Counted from the first letter of the stretch, positions 26,948 through 36,999 are shown. The stretch: 64,000 nucleotides of DNA from Beijerinckiaceae bacterium (GCA_027533425.1 JAPZUD010000001.1:1-64000), one strand, 5' to 3'. The notes: generated by a model not told the origin, from the sequence alone. Translations and numbers: made by a program.

Positions 26948-28363
26948 TCAATTGGTCTTCTCGGGTTTCGCCTCGGCAATGTCCCGGGCGGCGAGATAGG
27001 CGGCGGAATTCGGTGGCAGCAGGGGCATGGCCCGCCGTGCGAAACGCTGCGCATCCTGGAATTGCCCCTCGATCAGGGCCCCGCGCGCGGCGGCGAGCGC
27101 GGCGTTGCCCTCGTCGCCCTTGCGGCCATAGGCCTGTGCGAGGTAGCGGAAACCCTCGAAATTGTCCGGGTCCCGGCTGGTGGCGTTCGTCAGTTCCTTG
27201 ATGGCCTCGGCGATCGATTGCGGCGTGTCCGTTGCCACCAGCGCATGGCCGAGCATGGTGCGGATCAGCGGCTGGTTCGGCGCCAGCGCGACAGCCCGCC
27301 GCAAAGGCGCCACGGCCTGGCTGGCCCGCCCGGCTTCGAGAAGGGCCTGGCCCTTGAGCTCCCAGAAATAGGCATTGCCCGGCTGTTCGGCGATCAGGGC
27401 GTCGATCGCCTTCAGGGCGGCATCGGGCCGGCCGAACCGGTAATCGATAATCGCCCTTGCATAGCGGGCCGGCAGGGATGTGTTGTGGCCAGGATAGCGC
27501 CGCGCGATCTCGCCGGCATTGCCGGTGAAGGCAAAGAGCTTCGCCCGGATCATCTCGTGCTTCATCAGCCGGGCCGGCGGATCCTTCTCGTTGAAGAACG
27601 GCGATTTCACCGCCGCCTCGCGCAGGGCGGCGACACGTTCCTGCGGCAGCGGGTGGCTCTGGGTATATTTGTCGAGCCGCGTCGAGGAGAACAGCATGTC
27701 ATTCGACATCCGCTCGAAGGTCTCGAGCATGCCTTTCGGCGATTGCCGCGTTTTCTCCAGGAAGGTCAGGGCGGCGCGGTCCGCCGCCTGTTCCTCGCCG
27801 CGCTGGTAGGCCAGCAGCGAACGGCGCGCCATTTCTGGACCGGTGAGCAGCGCCCCCATCGCCCCGGCCGGATTGCTGCCGACCTGCCGCGATTGCGCCG
27901 CGCCGATCAGGGCGGCGCCGCCGAGCAATGTCCCGATAATCGCGATGGCCTGCGCCTTTTCCAGCTCGTTGCGCAGCCGGGCGAGATGGCCGCCGGCGAT
28001 ATGCCCGGCCTCATGGGCCAGCACGCCGATGATCTGGTTCGGCGTCTGCGAATCCATGATCGCGCCGATATTGACGAAGACCCGCTTCCCGTCGGCCACG
28101 AAGGCGTTGAAACTCCGGTCATTGACGAGCACGACGCGGATGAAGCCTTTCCGCAGGCCTGCCGCCCCGAGGATCGGGTCGAGATAGTCGCGCATGACCT
28201 GCTCGATCTCGGCATCGCGGATGAAGCTGATGCGCCGTTGCTGCGCCTCGGCCGGGACAAGCGACCCAAGGGCGACCGCGCCCGCCATGACGAGCGAGAG
28301 AATCGTACGGGCCAGCGGGCGGCGCCGGGCTTCGGGATGTGAGGGCAGCGCGTCCACCACCAT
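26948..28363 (-). CDS. periplasmic M48 metalloprotease with TPR repeats (BepA-like)
   Basis: 471 residues; ATG 28363 follows CGGAGAAATC. A signal peptide (core LARTILSLVMAGAVALGSL, cleavage after AEAQ) leads to an M48 peptidase domain with the zinc motif HEAGH in GVLAHEAGHIAGGHLAR and the third ligand in RGEEQAADRAAL. The C-terminal half (about 290-460) is TPR-like (YARAIIDYRFGRPDAALKAI; LKGQALLEAGRASQAV). This is the layout of BepA/YfgC, which handles quality control of outer-membrane assembly. Together with the downstream DsbA-like protein it suggests an envelope-folding unit. Confidence 0.9.
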   Translation of the reverse strand: MVVDALPSHPEARRRPLARTILSLVMAGAVALGSLVPAEAQQRRISFIRDAEIEQVMRDYLDPILGAAGLRKGFIRVVLVNDRSFNAFVADGKRVFVNIGAIMDSQTPNQIIGVLAHEAGHIAGGHLARLRNELEKAQAIAIIGTLLGGAALIGAAQSRQVGSNPAGAMGALLTGPEMARRSLLAYQRGEEQAADRAALTFLEKTRQSPKGMLETFERMSNDMLFSSTRLDKYTQSHPLPQERVAALREAAVKSPFFNEKDPPARLMKHEMIRAKLFAFTGNAGEIARRYPGHNTSLPARYARAIIDYRFGRPDAALKAIDALIAEQPGNAYFWELKGQALLEAGRASQAVAPLRRAVALAPNQPLIRTMLGHALVATDTPQSIAEAIKELTNATSRDPDNFEGFRYLAQAYGRKGDEGNAALAAARGALIEGQFQDAQRFARRAMPLLPPNSAAYLAARDIAEAKPEKTN

Positions 28364-28538
28364 GATTTCTCCGCAGATCGATCCGGCATAGGCTAAACGG
28401 AGCAATGCGGTCAATTCTGGGCAGGCCGGGGTCGCGGTCTTGTGATGGAGGGCATGACACCTGTCCGGCAGGCCGGGGATGATTGACTCGCGGCGAGGAA
28501 CGGCGGAGAAGGCCCGGCGCCTGAGCCGAGGAGCCGCC

Positions 28539-29711
28539 ATGCCGAGCCCGACCCTTTCCCGCCGCTCGCAGATTGCCGCGTTCATCGCCATGGACGTGCT
28601 CCGTGAGGCTCGGGATCTTGGCCGCGAGGCCGTCCGGACCGGCAAACCCGGCATCATCCATCTCGAAATCGGCGAGCCCGGCGCGCCATCCCCGCGCCCG
28701 GTGCGCGAGGCGGCCACGCAGGCGCTCGCGGCCGGCCGAATCGCCTATACCGAGGCGCTCGGCTTGCCCGCGTTGCGCGAGGCGATTGCCGGGCATTATC
28801 GCCGCCGCTATGGCATTGACGTCCCCGCCGGCCGGATCGCGGTGACCACCGGCTCGTCCGGCGGGTTCATCCTTGCCTTTCTCGCCATGCTGGATCAGGG
28901 CGGGCGCATCGGCATTCCCTCGCCGGGCTACCCCGCCTATCGCAACATCCTTCAGGCATTGGGGATCGAGGCGGTCGAGATCCCGACCGGGCCGGAGACC
29001 GGCTTTGTCCTGTCCGCCGCGGCGATCCGTGCCGCGCATGAAAGCACGCCGCTCGATGCCGTGCTCATCATGAGCCCTGCCAATCCGACGGGCGTGCTGA
29101 CGCCGGCCGCCGAGGTGGCCGCCATCGCGTCAACATGCCGCGAGCTCGGGCTCTGGCTGGTTTCCGACGAGATCTACCATGGCCTGACCTATGAGGGCGA
29201 GGAAGCGACGGCCCTTGCCAGCTCGGACGAGGCGATCATCGTCAATTCCTTCTCCAAGTATTTCTGCATGACCGGCTGGCGCATCGGCTGGCTGGTCGTG
29301 CCGGAACGGATGGTGCGGGCGCTGGAATGCCTCGCCCAGAACCTCGCCATCTCGGTGCCCTATCTCAGCCAAGTTGCCGCGATCGCGGCCTTCGAGGCCG
29401 AGGAGGAGCTGGAAGCGATCAAGGCCGGCTATGCCCGCAACCGTGCCGTGCTGATGGAGGCACTGCCGGCGCTCGGCCTGAAGCCGCTGCCGATGGACGG
29501 CGCCTTCTACGCCTATTGCGATATCGGCCGGTTCTCGAACGATTCCATGGCTTTCTCGAAAAAGGCCCTGCACGAGGCCGGCCTTGCCATCACGCCGGGG
29601 CTCGATTTCGACCGGAGCGAGGGCCATCGCTATGTCCGGCTCTCCTATGCGGGCAGCGAGTCGGATATCCTCGAGGGCGTGGCCCGCCTGAAACGCTGGC
29701 TGGCCCCCTGA
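28539..29711 (+). CDS. pyridoxal-phosphate aminotransferase, class I/II
   Basis: 390 residues; ATG 28539 follows CCGAGGAG. Fold type I aminotransferase: EIGEPGAPSPRPV at the start, TGSSGGFILAF for phosphate binding, SPANPTGVL, SDEIYHGLTY, and the PLP lysine in VNSFSKYFCMTGWRIGWLV (about residue 237). The substrate-binding Arg is near RYVRLSYAGSE. It resembles the AspC/AlaA group, but the amino acid specificity cannot be read from sequence. It is divergent from the M48 gene. Confidence 0.9.
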   Translation: MPSPTLSRRSQIAAFIAMDVLREARDLGREAVRTGKPGIIHLEIGEPGAPSPRPVREAATQALAAGRIAYTEALGLPALREAIAGHYRRRYGIDVPAGRIAVTTGSSGGFILAFLAMLDQGGRIGIPSPGYPAYRNILQALGIEAVEIPTGPETGFVLSAAAIRAAHESTPLDAVLIMSPANPTGVLTPAAEVAAIASTCRELGLWLVSDEIYHGLTYEGEEATALASSDEAIIVNSFSKYFCMTGWRIGWLVVPERMVRALECLAQNLAISVPYLSQVAAIAAFEAEEELEAIKAGYARNRAVLMEALPALGLKPLPMDGAFYAYCDIGRFSNDSMAFSKKALHEAGLAITPGLDFDRSEGHRYVRLSYAGSESDILEGVARLKRWLAP

Positions 29712-29712
29712 A

Positions 29713-29931
29713 ATGCCTGTTTCCACCATGATCATGCTGGCGGTGCTGATCGCGATGCGGGTACTCTGCTTCGCGATCGCAGCCCTTTTCGTGATGGTGG
29801 CCCTGCGCAGCTTGTTCGATGCCGACCTGACGATCCGCTGGTGGCAGGGCCTCATCGGAGCGGGTATCTTCCTCGCGACAGGCCTCGCTGCTGGCCTGTT
29901 GCGCAAGGCTCTCGCCCGACATACGCGCTAG
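29713..29931 (+). CDS. small two-span membrane protein
   Basis: 72 residues, starting 1 bp after the aminotransferase stop. Two hydrophobic segments (about 5-30 and 45-63) flank LRSLFDADLTIRWW; the tail is basic (RKALARHTR). I do not recognise it. Close spacing suggests cotranscription with the aminotransferase. Confidence 0.6.
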   Translation: MPVSTMIMLAVLIAMRVLCFAIAALFVMVALRSLFDADLTIRWWQGLIGAGIFLATGLAAGLLRKALARHTR

Positions 29932-30018
29932 CCCGAACGCCCAGGACGTCCTAAACCCTTGACGCTGGCCGCGAGCCTCGCGAAAAGCGAATCCTCCACC
30001 GATCGTGAAAGCCGCACC

Positions 30019-31503
30019 ATGTCGCTCGATATCCGTTCCGCCCCGCCGAAATACTGGATTAAGGGGGCCAAGGCCGATTGGGAAATCATCATCGGCATGG
30101 AGATCCACGCCCAGGTGAATTCGAAGGCCAAGCTCTTCTCGGGCGCCTCGACGGCCTTTGGCGGCGAGCCCAACGCCCATGTGAGCTTCGTCGATGCGGC
30201 CATGCCGGGCATGCTGCCGGTCATCAATAGGGAATGCGTGGCGCAGGCAGTCCGCACCGGCCTCGGGCTGAAAGCGCAGATCAACCGCAAGTCCCGGTTC
30301 GACCGGAAGAACTATTTCTATCCGGACCTGCCGCAGGGCTACCAGATCAGCCAGTTCGCCGAACCGATCGTCGGTGAGGGCGAGGTTATCGTCGATGTGC
30401 CCGGCGAAGCCGAGCCGATCATGGTGCGGATCGAGCGCCTGCATCTCGAGCAGGATGCCGGCAAGTCGATCCATGACCAGGACCCGAATAACTCCTTCGT
30501 CGATCTTAACCGCGCCGGCGTTGCGCTGATGGAGATCGTCTCGAAGCCGGACCTGCGCTCGGCCGAGGAGGCACAGGCCTATGTCACCAAGCTGCGCCAG
30601 ATCCTCCGCTACCTCGGCACCTGCGACGGCGACATGGAGAAGGGCAATCTCCGCGCCGACGTCAACGTTTCCGTCCGCCGGCCTGGCGAGCCTTTCGGCA
30701 CGCGCTGCGAGATCAAGAACGTCAATTCCATCCGCTTCATCGGTCAGGCCATCGAGGTGGAGGCCCGGCGCCAGATCGCCATTCTCGAGGATGGTGGCTC
30801 GATCGACCAGGAAACCCGCCTTTATGATCCGGGCAACCGGGAAACCCGGTCGATGCGCTCGAAGGAAGAAGCGCATGATTACCGCTACTTCCCCGATCCG
30901 GACCTCCTGCCGCTGGTCCTTGAGGAGGAATTCGTCACCGGGCTGAAGGCGGAGCTGCCGGAATTGCCCGACGAGAAGAAGGCCCGCTTCGTCCGGCAGT
31001 ACGGGCTGACGGCTTATGACGCTTCCGTGCTGGTCATGGAGCGCGAGAGCGCCGACTTTTTCGAGGCCGTTGCAGTCGGTCGCGATGGCAAGATCGCGGC
31101 GAACTGGGTCATCAACGAGTTGTTCGGCCGCCTGAACAAGGAAGGCCTCGGCGTCACCGAGAGCCCGGTCAGCGCGGCCCAGCTCGGCGGCATCATCGAT
31201 CTGATCGGCGCCGGCACCATTTCGGGCAAGATTGCGAAAGACCTGTTCGAGATCGTCTGGACGGAAGGCGGAGATCCTGCCGCCATCGTCGAGGCGCGTG
31301 GCATGAAACAGGTCACCGATACCGGCGCGATCGAGAAGGTGGTGGACGAGATCATCGCCGCCAATCCCGACAAGGTCGAGCAGGCCAAGGCCAAGCCGAC
31401 CCTTCTGGGCTGGTTCGTCGGGCAGGTGATGAAATCCTCCGGCGGCAAGGCCAACCCGGCAGCTGTCAACGACCTGCTCAAATCGAAACTGGGGATCGAG
31501 TGA
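30019..31503 (+). CDS. gatB: Asp/Glu-tRNA(Asn/Gln) amidotransferase subunit B
   Basis: A 494-residue GatB, the tRNA-binding and kinase subunit of GatCAB, which converts Glu-tRNA(Gln) and, where used, Asp-tRNA(Asn). Family blocks: [13 protein letters not shown], the Zn/phosphate region with [42 protein letters not shown], and RADVNVSVR. The C-terminal helical tail domain ends [20 protein letters not shown] 30019 is chosen because upstream residues are not family-like. gatA/gatC are not in the window. Confidence 0.96.
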   Translation: MSLDIRSAPPKYWIKGAKADWEIIIGMEIHAQVNSKAKLFSGASTAFGGEPNAHVSFVDAAMPGMLPVINRECVAQAVRTGLGLKAQINRKSRFDRKNYFYPDLPQGYQISQFAEPIVGEGEVIVDVPGEAEPIMVRIERLHLEQDAGKSIHDQDPNNSFVDLNRAGVALMEIVSKPDLRSAEEAQAYVTKLRQILRYLGTCDGDMEKGNLRADVNVSVRRPGEPFGTRCEIKNVNSIRFIGQAIEVEARRQIAILEDGGSIDQETRLYDPGNRETRSMRSKEEAHDYRYFPDPDLLPLVLEEEFVTGLKAELPELPDEKKARFVRQYGLTAYDASVLVMERESADFFEAVAVGRDGKIAANWVINELFGRLNKEGLGVTESPVSAAQLGGIIDLIGAGTISGKIAKDLFEIVWTEGGDPAAIVEARGMKQVTDTGAIEKVVDEIIAANPDKVEQAKAKPTLLGWFVGQVMKSSGGKANPAAVNDLLKSKLGIE

Positions 31504-32522
31504 ACGCGCCGCTCATCCGGCCCGTCCGGCAGGACGATCTGGCTGCGGTCCGGGATGTGCTGATCCGGACCTGGCACGCCACCTATGACGAGGCGCTCGG
31601 CGCGGCGAAGGTCGCCGAGATGACCGCGCGCTGGCATTCGCCCGAAGCCTTGCAGCGCCAGATGGAGGATATGCTGGCCCAGCCCGGCCTCCGCACCTTC
31701 CTTGTGGCCGAACAGGATGGCCGGGTGATTGCCACGGCCTCTGCGCATCTCGTCGCCGAAAGCCGGATCGAGATCAGCCGCATCTACATCCTGCCCGAAT
31801 TCCAGCGCGGCGGCCTCGGGCGGCGGCTTTTGCAGAATCTGCTCGCAACCTTTCCGGCGGCCAGCCATGCGCGGCTCGAGGTCGAGCCGCGCAATGCCCG
31901 CGCGCTCGGCTTCTACCGGCGGCACGGCTTCCTGCCCGTTTCCTCGGGTGTTGCCTGTGGCGGCGATGCCCAAGCGGGGATTGCGCATCTTGTCCTCGAG
32001 GCCGCCTTGCCGCTCTGGACGCTGCGCCCGGCCCGGGACGAGGATGCGCAGGACCTTTTCGGCCTGCTCGCGCTGTGCTTTGCCGAATATCCGGGCTGCT
32101 TCGTCGATCCGCATGATGACCTGCCCGATCTCGTCCGGCCGGGCCATTGGCTCGAACGCACGCGCCCCGGTCCGGACGGGCGCGCTATCCCGCTGGGCGG
32201 GGCCTTCCTTGTGCTGGAGGATCTGCGCGGCCGCGTCTGCGCCTCCGTGGCCTATGACCTGCCGGAGCCGGGCATCGCCGAACTGCATCGTCTCTATGTC
32301 CGGCCGGATTGCCGGCGGCAAGGCATCGCTGCGCGGCTTGTCCTGCATGTCGAGGCTCTCGCGCGCTCCGACGAGGCGCGCCGGATGATCCTCTGGTCCG
32401 ATACGCGCTTCACCTCCGCCCACGGCCTGTATGGGCGCCTTGGCTATCAGGCCACCGGGCAGACCCGCGATTTGGGTGACATTTCGCGGACGTCGGAGTA
32501 TCACTTCATCAAGATGCTTTGA
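31500..32522 (+). CDS. double-GNAT acetyltransferase
   Basis: A 340-residue fusion of two GNAT domains. The first (about 1-160) has the acetyl-CoA loop [10 protein letters not shown] after IYILPEF; the second (about 172-340) has [11 protein letters not shown] after LHRLYVRPD. Both have the late NARALGFY / [10 protein letters not shown] segment. The start is GTG, overlapping the gatB stop by 4 nt, so translation is likely coupled. The substrates are unknown. Confidence 0.85.
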   Translation: MNAPLIRPVRQDDLAAVRDVLIRTWHATYDEALGAAKVAEMTARWHSPEALQRQMEDMLAQPGLRTFLVAEQDGRVIATASAHLVAESRIEISRIYILPEFQRGGLGRRLLQNLLATFPAASHARLEVEPRNARALGFYRRHGFLPVSSGVACGGDAQAGIAHLVLEAALPLWTLRPARDEDAQDLFGLLALCFAEYPGCFVDPHDDLPDLVRPGHWLERTRPGPDGRAIPLGGAFLVLEDLRGRVCASVAYDLPEPGIAELHRLYVRPDCRRQGIAARLVLHVEALARSDEARRMILWSDTRFTSAHGLYGRLGYQATGQTRDLGDISRTSEYHFIKML

Positions 32523-32702
32523 AGAACATGGGGCTTGCCCTTGATCGTGTTCTGCCTCGATCTTGCCCCGGTTCATTCAGCTTCCCTACAGGTGCGAAAG
32601 CGCACTTTCGCATCCAGGCGGCAAGGATATGGGTATATCGACGAAGCCGATGGCAGGAAGGGGCGGTGCCCCGCAGGCTTCGACCAACAGCGGAGAATGA
32701 TC

Positions 32703-33011
32703 ATGATCAACGCGATCTCTTTCAGGAAGACCTCGGCTCTCGCCGCCGCAGCGCTCGCGCTGACCTTTGCGGCCCTGCCGGTGCAGGAAGCCGAAGCCCG
32801 TCGCGGCCGCAATGCCGCTCTGGCAGCCGGCCTGATCGGCGGCGCCCTGATCGGCGGTGCGCTGCTGGCCCCGCGCGCCTATGGCGCGCCGGTTTACCAC
32901 GCCCCTGGCCCGGTCTATGTCGAAGAGCCGGTTTGCTACCGTGTCCGTGAACGCGTCTGGGACGATTATCGCGGCCGTTGGGTGCGTGTGACCCGCCGCG
33001 TCTGCGAATGA
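32703..33011 (+). CDS. small secreted protein with conserved C-terminal motif
   Basis: 102 residues; ATG 32703 is spaced 8 nt from GGAG, while the ATG at 32697 is too close. A signal peptide ends at EAEARRG. A glycine-rich hydrophobic stretch (AALAAGLIGGALIGGALLAP) is followed by Tyr/Pro-rich sequence and a tail with two cysteines (VCYRVRERVW ... TRRVCE). Proteins of this make-up are frequent in Hyphomicrobiales and lack a function. Confidence 0.75.
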   Translation: MINAISFRKTSALAAAALALTFAALPVQEAEARRGRNAALAAGLIGGALIGGALLAPRAYGAPVYHAPGPVYVEEPVCYRVRERVWDDYRGRWVRVTRRVCE

Positions 33012-33045
33012 CGGGCACGCCGGGCTGACCGGAATGAATTCGAGA

Positions 33046-33071
33046 CCCCGCCCCGAAAAGGCGGGGTTTTT
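33046..33071 (+). terminator. rho-independent terminator
   Basis: Stem CCCCGCC/GGCGGGG with a 7-nt loop, then TTTTT, 35 bp after the small secreted protein. It can also end transcripts of the convergent DedA gene. Confidence 0.88.
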
Positions 33072-33075
33072 CGTT

Positions 33076-33630
33076 TCAGGTGAATTTGAGGAAGCCGGAG
33101 AAGAACGTCCGGAACCATTCCGACGAGACGACGAGATGTCCCGGCGCGAAGAAGGTGAGAATCCACCCCAGGGCACCGAGCAGGTTCGCAGCCATGAAGG
33201 GGATTGGCCGCATACGCGAGATTCCGGCGACGATCGGAATCAGGACGCGCAACGGCCCGGCGAAATGGCCGATCATCACCCCCCAGACGCCCCATTTGCG
33301 CGAGAACGCGATCGTTTTGGAGACCGTCTCCGTGTAGGTGCGGAACGGCCATAAGGTCAGGATCCTGTCGCCCGTCGAAGCGCTGATCAGATACATGATC
33401 GAGAAGCCAAGCGAGGCGCCGAGCCAGCCGGCAAGCAGCGAGGGCCATAATGGCACGCCGGCAGCCGCCATGATGCCGCCAATGGCGAAGAGCAGGAAGG
33501 TCGAGGGAATGAAGACCGAGACAATCACGATGGTCTCTCCCATGGCCATCAGGAAGATGGCAAGCGGTGCCATGGACTGGTTGGCCTGGACGAACGCGAG
33601 GATCCGGGACGTTTCGATCTCAATGGCCAT
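33076..33630 (-). CDS. DedA-family membrane protein
   Basis: 184 residues with about four to five hydrophobic segments. It has the DedA/VTT layout: a re-entrant N-terminal region (PLAIFLMAMGETIVIVSVFIPS), GWLGASLGFSIMYLI, then the R-x-x-x-P region GHFAGPLRVLIPIVAGISRM, where conserved Arg and Pro occur. DedA/VTT proteins include flippases for undecaprenyl phosphate and phospholipids. Shorter than many DedA proteins. Its stop lies 5 bp past the terminator of the facing gene. Confidence 0.87.
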   Translation of the reverse strand: MAIEIETSRILAFVQANQSMAPLAIFLMAMGETIVIVSVFIPSTFLLFAIGGIMAAAGVPLWPSLLAGWLGASLGFSIMYLISASTGDRILTLWPFRTYTETVSKTIAFSRKWGVWGVMIGHFAGPLRVLIPIVAGISRMRPIPFMAANLLGALGWILTFFAPGHLVVSSEWFRTFFSGFLKFT

Positions 33631-33755
33631 GGGAACCGGGGTTCGAGAGGCGGCGGGGCAGGGTGTGTTAGCGGGGCGGGAAGGCCCCGTCTAGCGGCTG
33701 CACCAAGTTATGGGTAATCGGGGCAAAAGAACGGGTATTGAAAGGCAGGACAGAC

Positions 33756-34229
33756 ATGGTGCAGGCGATCGGCATTGTGGAGGGGGCTGCGGCCGCCGAT
33801 TTGCAGGCGCTGGTGCAGATTCTCGCGGAGGACGAGGTCGGCGGCAAAGGCGATGCCTGGACGGACGATTGTGCACCGCGCTATCGCGCAGCCTTCGAGG
33901 CCATCCTCGCCAACCCGGATCATCGTGTGATCGTCGCGCGCCATGAAGGCCGGGTTCTTGGCTTCGTGCATCTCTATTTCCTTCACGGCCTGCCCGCGCA
34001 TGGCCGGCTCAAGGTTGTGCTGAACTCCGTGTTCGTTGCCGCTGCAGCCCGGGGTATGGGGGTCGGCGCCCGGCTGGTGGCCGCGGCCGAGGCCATCGCC
34101 CGGCAGGGCGGCGCCACGGAGGTAACCCTGACATCGAGCAAGAAGCGCGTGGATGCCCATCGTTTCTATCGCAACCTCGGCTACGAGCAGCGCCATGAGG
34201 GCTTCGGCAAGGCGCTCCCCGGTCAGTGA
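33756..34229 (+). CDS. GNAT-family N-acetyltransferase
   Basis: 157 residues; ATG 33756. A single GNAT domain: VIVARHEGRVLGFVHLY (beta4), then NSVFVAAAARGMGVGARLV (acetyl-CoA loop) and RVDAHRFYRNLGYEQRHEGF at the end. The layout resembles small-molecule or antibiotic-type acetyltransferases, but the substrate cannot be predicted. Its 3' end overlaps the convergent PsiF-like gene by 7 bp. Confidence 0.85.
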   Translation: MVQAIGIVEGAAAADLQALVQILAEDEVGGKGDAWTDDCAPRYRAAFEAILANPDHRVIVARHEGRVLGFVHLYFLHGLPAHGRLKVVLNSVFVAAAARGMGVGARLVAAAEAIARQGGATEVTLTSSKKRVDAHRFYRNLGYEQRHEGFGKALPGQ

Positions 34230-34537
34230 CCCCACGCCTTCAGCCGTTCCCGGCATTCCCGGCTGAAGACGCGCCAATCCTGCTCGCCCTTGCGCCCGCC
34301 CGCTTTCAGGGCACGCCATTCCTGCCCGCATTGCCGCGTGCGGGCCAGGCTCGCTCGCTGCCGATCGCTGGCCTTTCGCTCGGGTCGGAGGAAGGGCCCG
34401 GCGGGATCCGCCTGGCTGGCATTGTCTGCGGGCCGAAGCGGATGCTGGCCGGGCATCTGGGCAGACAGGCCGGACGAGGGAGACAGCGGGACAAGCAGGG
34501 AAAGGCCCACAAGGACCGCCCGGAAACGCCGATGCAT
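34223..34537 (-). CDS. small secreted PsiF-like protein
   Basis: 104 residues from ATG 34537. A signal peptide (FRAVLVGLSLLVPLSPSSGLSA) is followed by a disordered linker and a C-terminal Cys-containing helix pair (CGQEWRALKAGG ... FSRECRERLKAWG). The spacing of the two cysteines and the basic helices recalls PsiF repeats, whose role is unknown. Moderate support. Confidence 0.6.
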   Translation of the reverse strand: MHRRFRAVLVGLSLLVPLSPSSGLSAQMPGQHPLRPADNASQADPAGPFLRPERKASDRQRASLARTRQCGQEWRALKAGGRKGEQDWRVFSRECRERLKAWGH

Positions 34538-34726
34538 GCGTAATCCCTGAAATATGACTGAAAGAACAGCGACATGCTGCGCCGCTTTGCTCTGCCCGTA
34601 AAGCAAGCGGACGTTGTATTCCCGCCGCTGTCACGTTTTTGTGCCCGGCCTTCTCGGCGTGTCCCTCTTGTTGGGGCGTGGCGCATCACGATATGACAGG
34701 TCACATTCCGAAAGCTGGAGCGCTTC

Positions 34727-35428
34727 ATGCAGCCGATCGATCTTCACTACTGGCCGACCCCCAATGGCTGGAAGATTTCCATCGTCCTCGAGGAACTGGG
34801 CCTTCCCTATCAGGTCCATCTCGTGGACATCACGAAGGGCGAGCAGTTCCAGCCCGACTTCCTGAAAATCGCGCCGAACAACAAGATGCCGGCCATTGTC
34901 GATTACGACACGGTCGGCGGTGAGCCGATCTCGCTCTTCGAGAGCGGCGCCATTCTCCAGTATCTCGGCCGCAAGACCGGCCAGCTCTATCCTGTCAACG
35001 AGCGCAAGCGCGTCGAAGTTGACCAGTGGCTGTTCTGGCAGATGGGCGGCTTCGGCCCGATGCTTGGCCAGACACATCATTTCCGGATCTATGCACCCGA
35101 GAAGATTGAATACGCCATCAATCGCTACACCAACGAGACCAAGCGGCTCTATGGCGTGCTCGACAAGCGGCTGAAGGACCGTGAATGGGTTGCCGGCGAC
35201 TACTCGATCGCCGACATTGCCATTGGTCCCTGGGCGAAGCTCTGGGAACGGCAGGGCCAGGACATTGCCGAGTTTCCGCATGTGAAGCGCTGGCTCGATG
35301 CCTTCCTCGCGCGGCCGGCCGTGCAGCGGGGCCTCGCCGTCGGGTCGGAGAAGCGGGACCCGTCCTCGCAGAACATGAAGGATCCCAAGGTCCAGGAGAT
35401 CCTGTTCGGAAACAAGCCGAAATCCTGA
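34727..35428 (+). CDS. glutathione S-transferase, YfcG/YghU type
   Basis: A 233-residue cytosolic GST. The thioredoxin-fold N-terminal domain contains TPNGWKISIVLEELGLPY and the glutathione-binding FESGAILQYLG; the helical C-terminal domain has WVAGDYSIADIAIGPW. The TPN motif near residue 11, in place of a catalytic Ser/Tyr, and the long QTHHF segment are typical of Nu-class YfcG/YghU, which act as glutathione-dependent disulfide reductases and peroxidases. It is followed 3 bp later by a small secreted protein gene. Confidence 0.9.
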   Translation: MQPIDLHYWPTPNGWKISIVLEELGLPYQVHLVDITKGEQFQPDFLKIAPNNKMPAIVDYDTVGGEPISLFESGAILQYLGRKTGQLYPVNERKRVEVDQWLFWQMGGFGPMLGQTHHFRIYAPEKIEYAINRYTNETKRLYGVLDKRLKDREWVAGDYSIADIAIGPWAKLWERQGQDIAEFPHVKRWLDAFLARPAVQRGLAVGSEKRDPSSQNMKDPKVQEILFGNKPKS

Positions 35429-35431
35429 TCG

Positions 35432-35854
35432 ATGCGGTTTGCGGTCCTCGTCTTGCTGCCCTGGGCAATCGAGGCAAGGGCCGCATCCATCGAGATCACC
35501 CGGTCCTGTTTCGGCGATTTCTGCCTGGAATCGCGCGAGGCCTTCATGGCGGTAGCCTCGGATCCCGCCCGCCATCATTATCGAATCCGCTTCTCGCGCA
35601 CCCAGTCGATGCTCTATGTGCAGACCGGGCCCGAGCCGAAATTCCCGCATTGCGAGCCACTCTGCGACGTGGCCGACCATGCCGGAGAGCCACAGAGCCG
35701 TCAGGCGCGTACCGGGCGGCTGGTCGGGCGGCTGGTCGGGCCGGTCCCTGGCTGCGCCGGCCAGCCGGACCGCTACGTCCATCTCTATGTCTATGATGCC
35801 TCAGCCAGCCCGGACTGGCTGACCGTGGTGCCGAACTGCCCCGGCATCAGATGA
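35432..35854 (+). CDS. hypothetical secreted protein
   Basis: 140 residues, starting 3 bp after the GST stop. A short signal peptide (MRFAVLVLLPWAIEARAAS) is followed by a soluble domain with five cysteines (SCFGDFC, HCEPLC, GCAGQ, NCPG), suggesting disulfides. I do not recognise the family. Its stop overlaps the convergent helicase gene by 8 bp. Confidence 0.65.
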   Translation: MRFAVLVLLPWAIEARAASIEITRSCFGDFCLESREAFMAVASDPARHHYRIRFSRTQSMLYVQTGPEPKFPHCEPLCDVADHAGEPQSRQARTGRLVGRLVGPVPGCAGQPDRYVHLYVYDASASPDWLTVVPNCPGIR

Positions 35855-36947
35855 CGACAGTCAGCGCCTTCGCCGCGCGGGTGATGGCGGTATAAAGCCA
35901 CCGCGTGCGGTGCTCGCGGAAGGCAAAGCTCTCGTCGAACAGCACCACCCGGTCCCATTGCGAACCCTGCGCCTTGTGCACGGTGAGCGCATAACCGTAA
36001 TCGAATTCCTCGACATGCCGCCGGATTTCCCACGGGATCTCCTCGCCGATACCGTCGAAAAAGCCGCGCGGTACAACGACCTTGACCGTCGGTCCATTCC
36101 CGTCATCCGGGGCCACGCGCATATGGACGAATTCACCTACGCGCTCACCGACCAGCTTGACGGTCCAGGTCGAGCCGTTGAGCAGGCCCTTCTGGCGGTT
36201 GTTGCGGAGGCAGACGAGCTTCTCGTCCTTTTCCGGCAGGGCATCGACCTTGCCCAGCAGGGTGCGGATCCGCGCATTGTATTTCCGCCGGGTCTCGTTC
36301 CGGCCCACCAGCACCTGGTCGGCCGCAAGGATCTGCTGCGCGTCGATCTGCTCGCGGCGGATGACCCGGCTCTCGCCATAATCGCCGGCCGGCAGCCGCT
36401 CGCCGTTCCGCGCGAGCATCGACAGATGGATGATCGGATCGCCGGCAGCCTGCCGGTGCACGTCCGTCAGCATCACATCCGGCTCGGCCTCGGTGAAGAA
36501 GCCGCCACCTTTCACGGGGGGCAGCTGCGCAGGATCGCCAAGGACCAGAACGGGCACGCCGAAGGACAGAAGGTCCGTCCCCAGTTCGGCATCGACCATC
36601 GAGCATTCATCGACGATGACCAGTTCCGCCTTCTTCACGTCGGATTGCCGGTTGAGGACGAAGGTCGGCTCCTCGTTCTCGCTGTCTTTCGAGCGGTAGA
36701 TCAGCGAATGCAACGTCTGGGCATCACCGCAACCGCGGTCGCGCATGACGGCGGCGGCCTTGCCGGTGAAGGCGGCGAACAGCACATCACCGTCGATGCC
36801 CTCGGCAATATGGCGCGCAAGGGTGGTCTTCCCGGTGCCCGCATAGCCGAACAGCCGGAAAACCGGCTCGCCGCGCTTCCGGCGGGCCGCCTTGTGCCAA
36901 TCGGAAATCGCGGCAAGCGCGCGATCCTGCTGCGGGCTGAACTCCAT
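35847..36947 (-). CDS. RecD-like superfamily 1 helicase/ATPase
   Basis: 366 residues. SF1B helicase motifs in order: FGYAGTGKTTLA (Walker A, about 33-44), FTGKAAAVM (Ia), VIVDECSMVD (II), VLGDPAQLPPV (III), and late ALTVHKAQGSQWDRVVLF (V) with RWLYTAITRA (VI). This is the AAA_30 plus UvrD_C_2 layout seen in short RecD2/Dda-like proteins. It lacks the N-terminal domains of RecD2. It probably acts alone on DNA ends or replication forks; no recB/recC is nearby. Confidence 0.88.
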   Translation of the reverse strand: MEFSPQQDRALAAISDWHKAARRKRGEPVFRLFGYAGTGKTTLARHIAEGIDGDVLFAAFTGKAAAVMRDRGCGDAQTLHSLIYRSKDSENEEPTFVLNRQSDVKKAELVIVDECSMVDAELGTDLLSFGVPVLVLGDPAQLPPVKGGGFFTEAEPDVMLTDVHRQAAGDPIIHLSMLARNGERLPAGDYGESRVIRREQIDAQQILAADQVLVGRNETRRKYNARIRTLLGKVDALPEKDEKLVCLRNNRQKGLLNGSTWTVKLVGERVGEFVHMRVAPDDGNGPTVKVVVPRGFFDGIGEEIPWEIRRHVEEFDYGYALTVHKAQGSQWDRVVLFDESFAFREHRTRWLYTAITRAAKALTVVI

Positions 36948-36999
36948 CCCGCCTCTATAGCCGTTCAGCCCGATTCGGGAATGGGGGTCCCCCGGGGTC

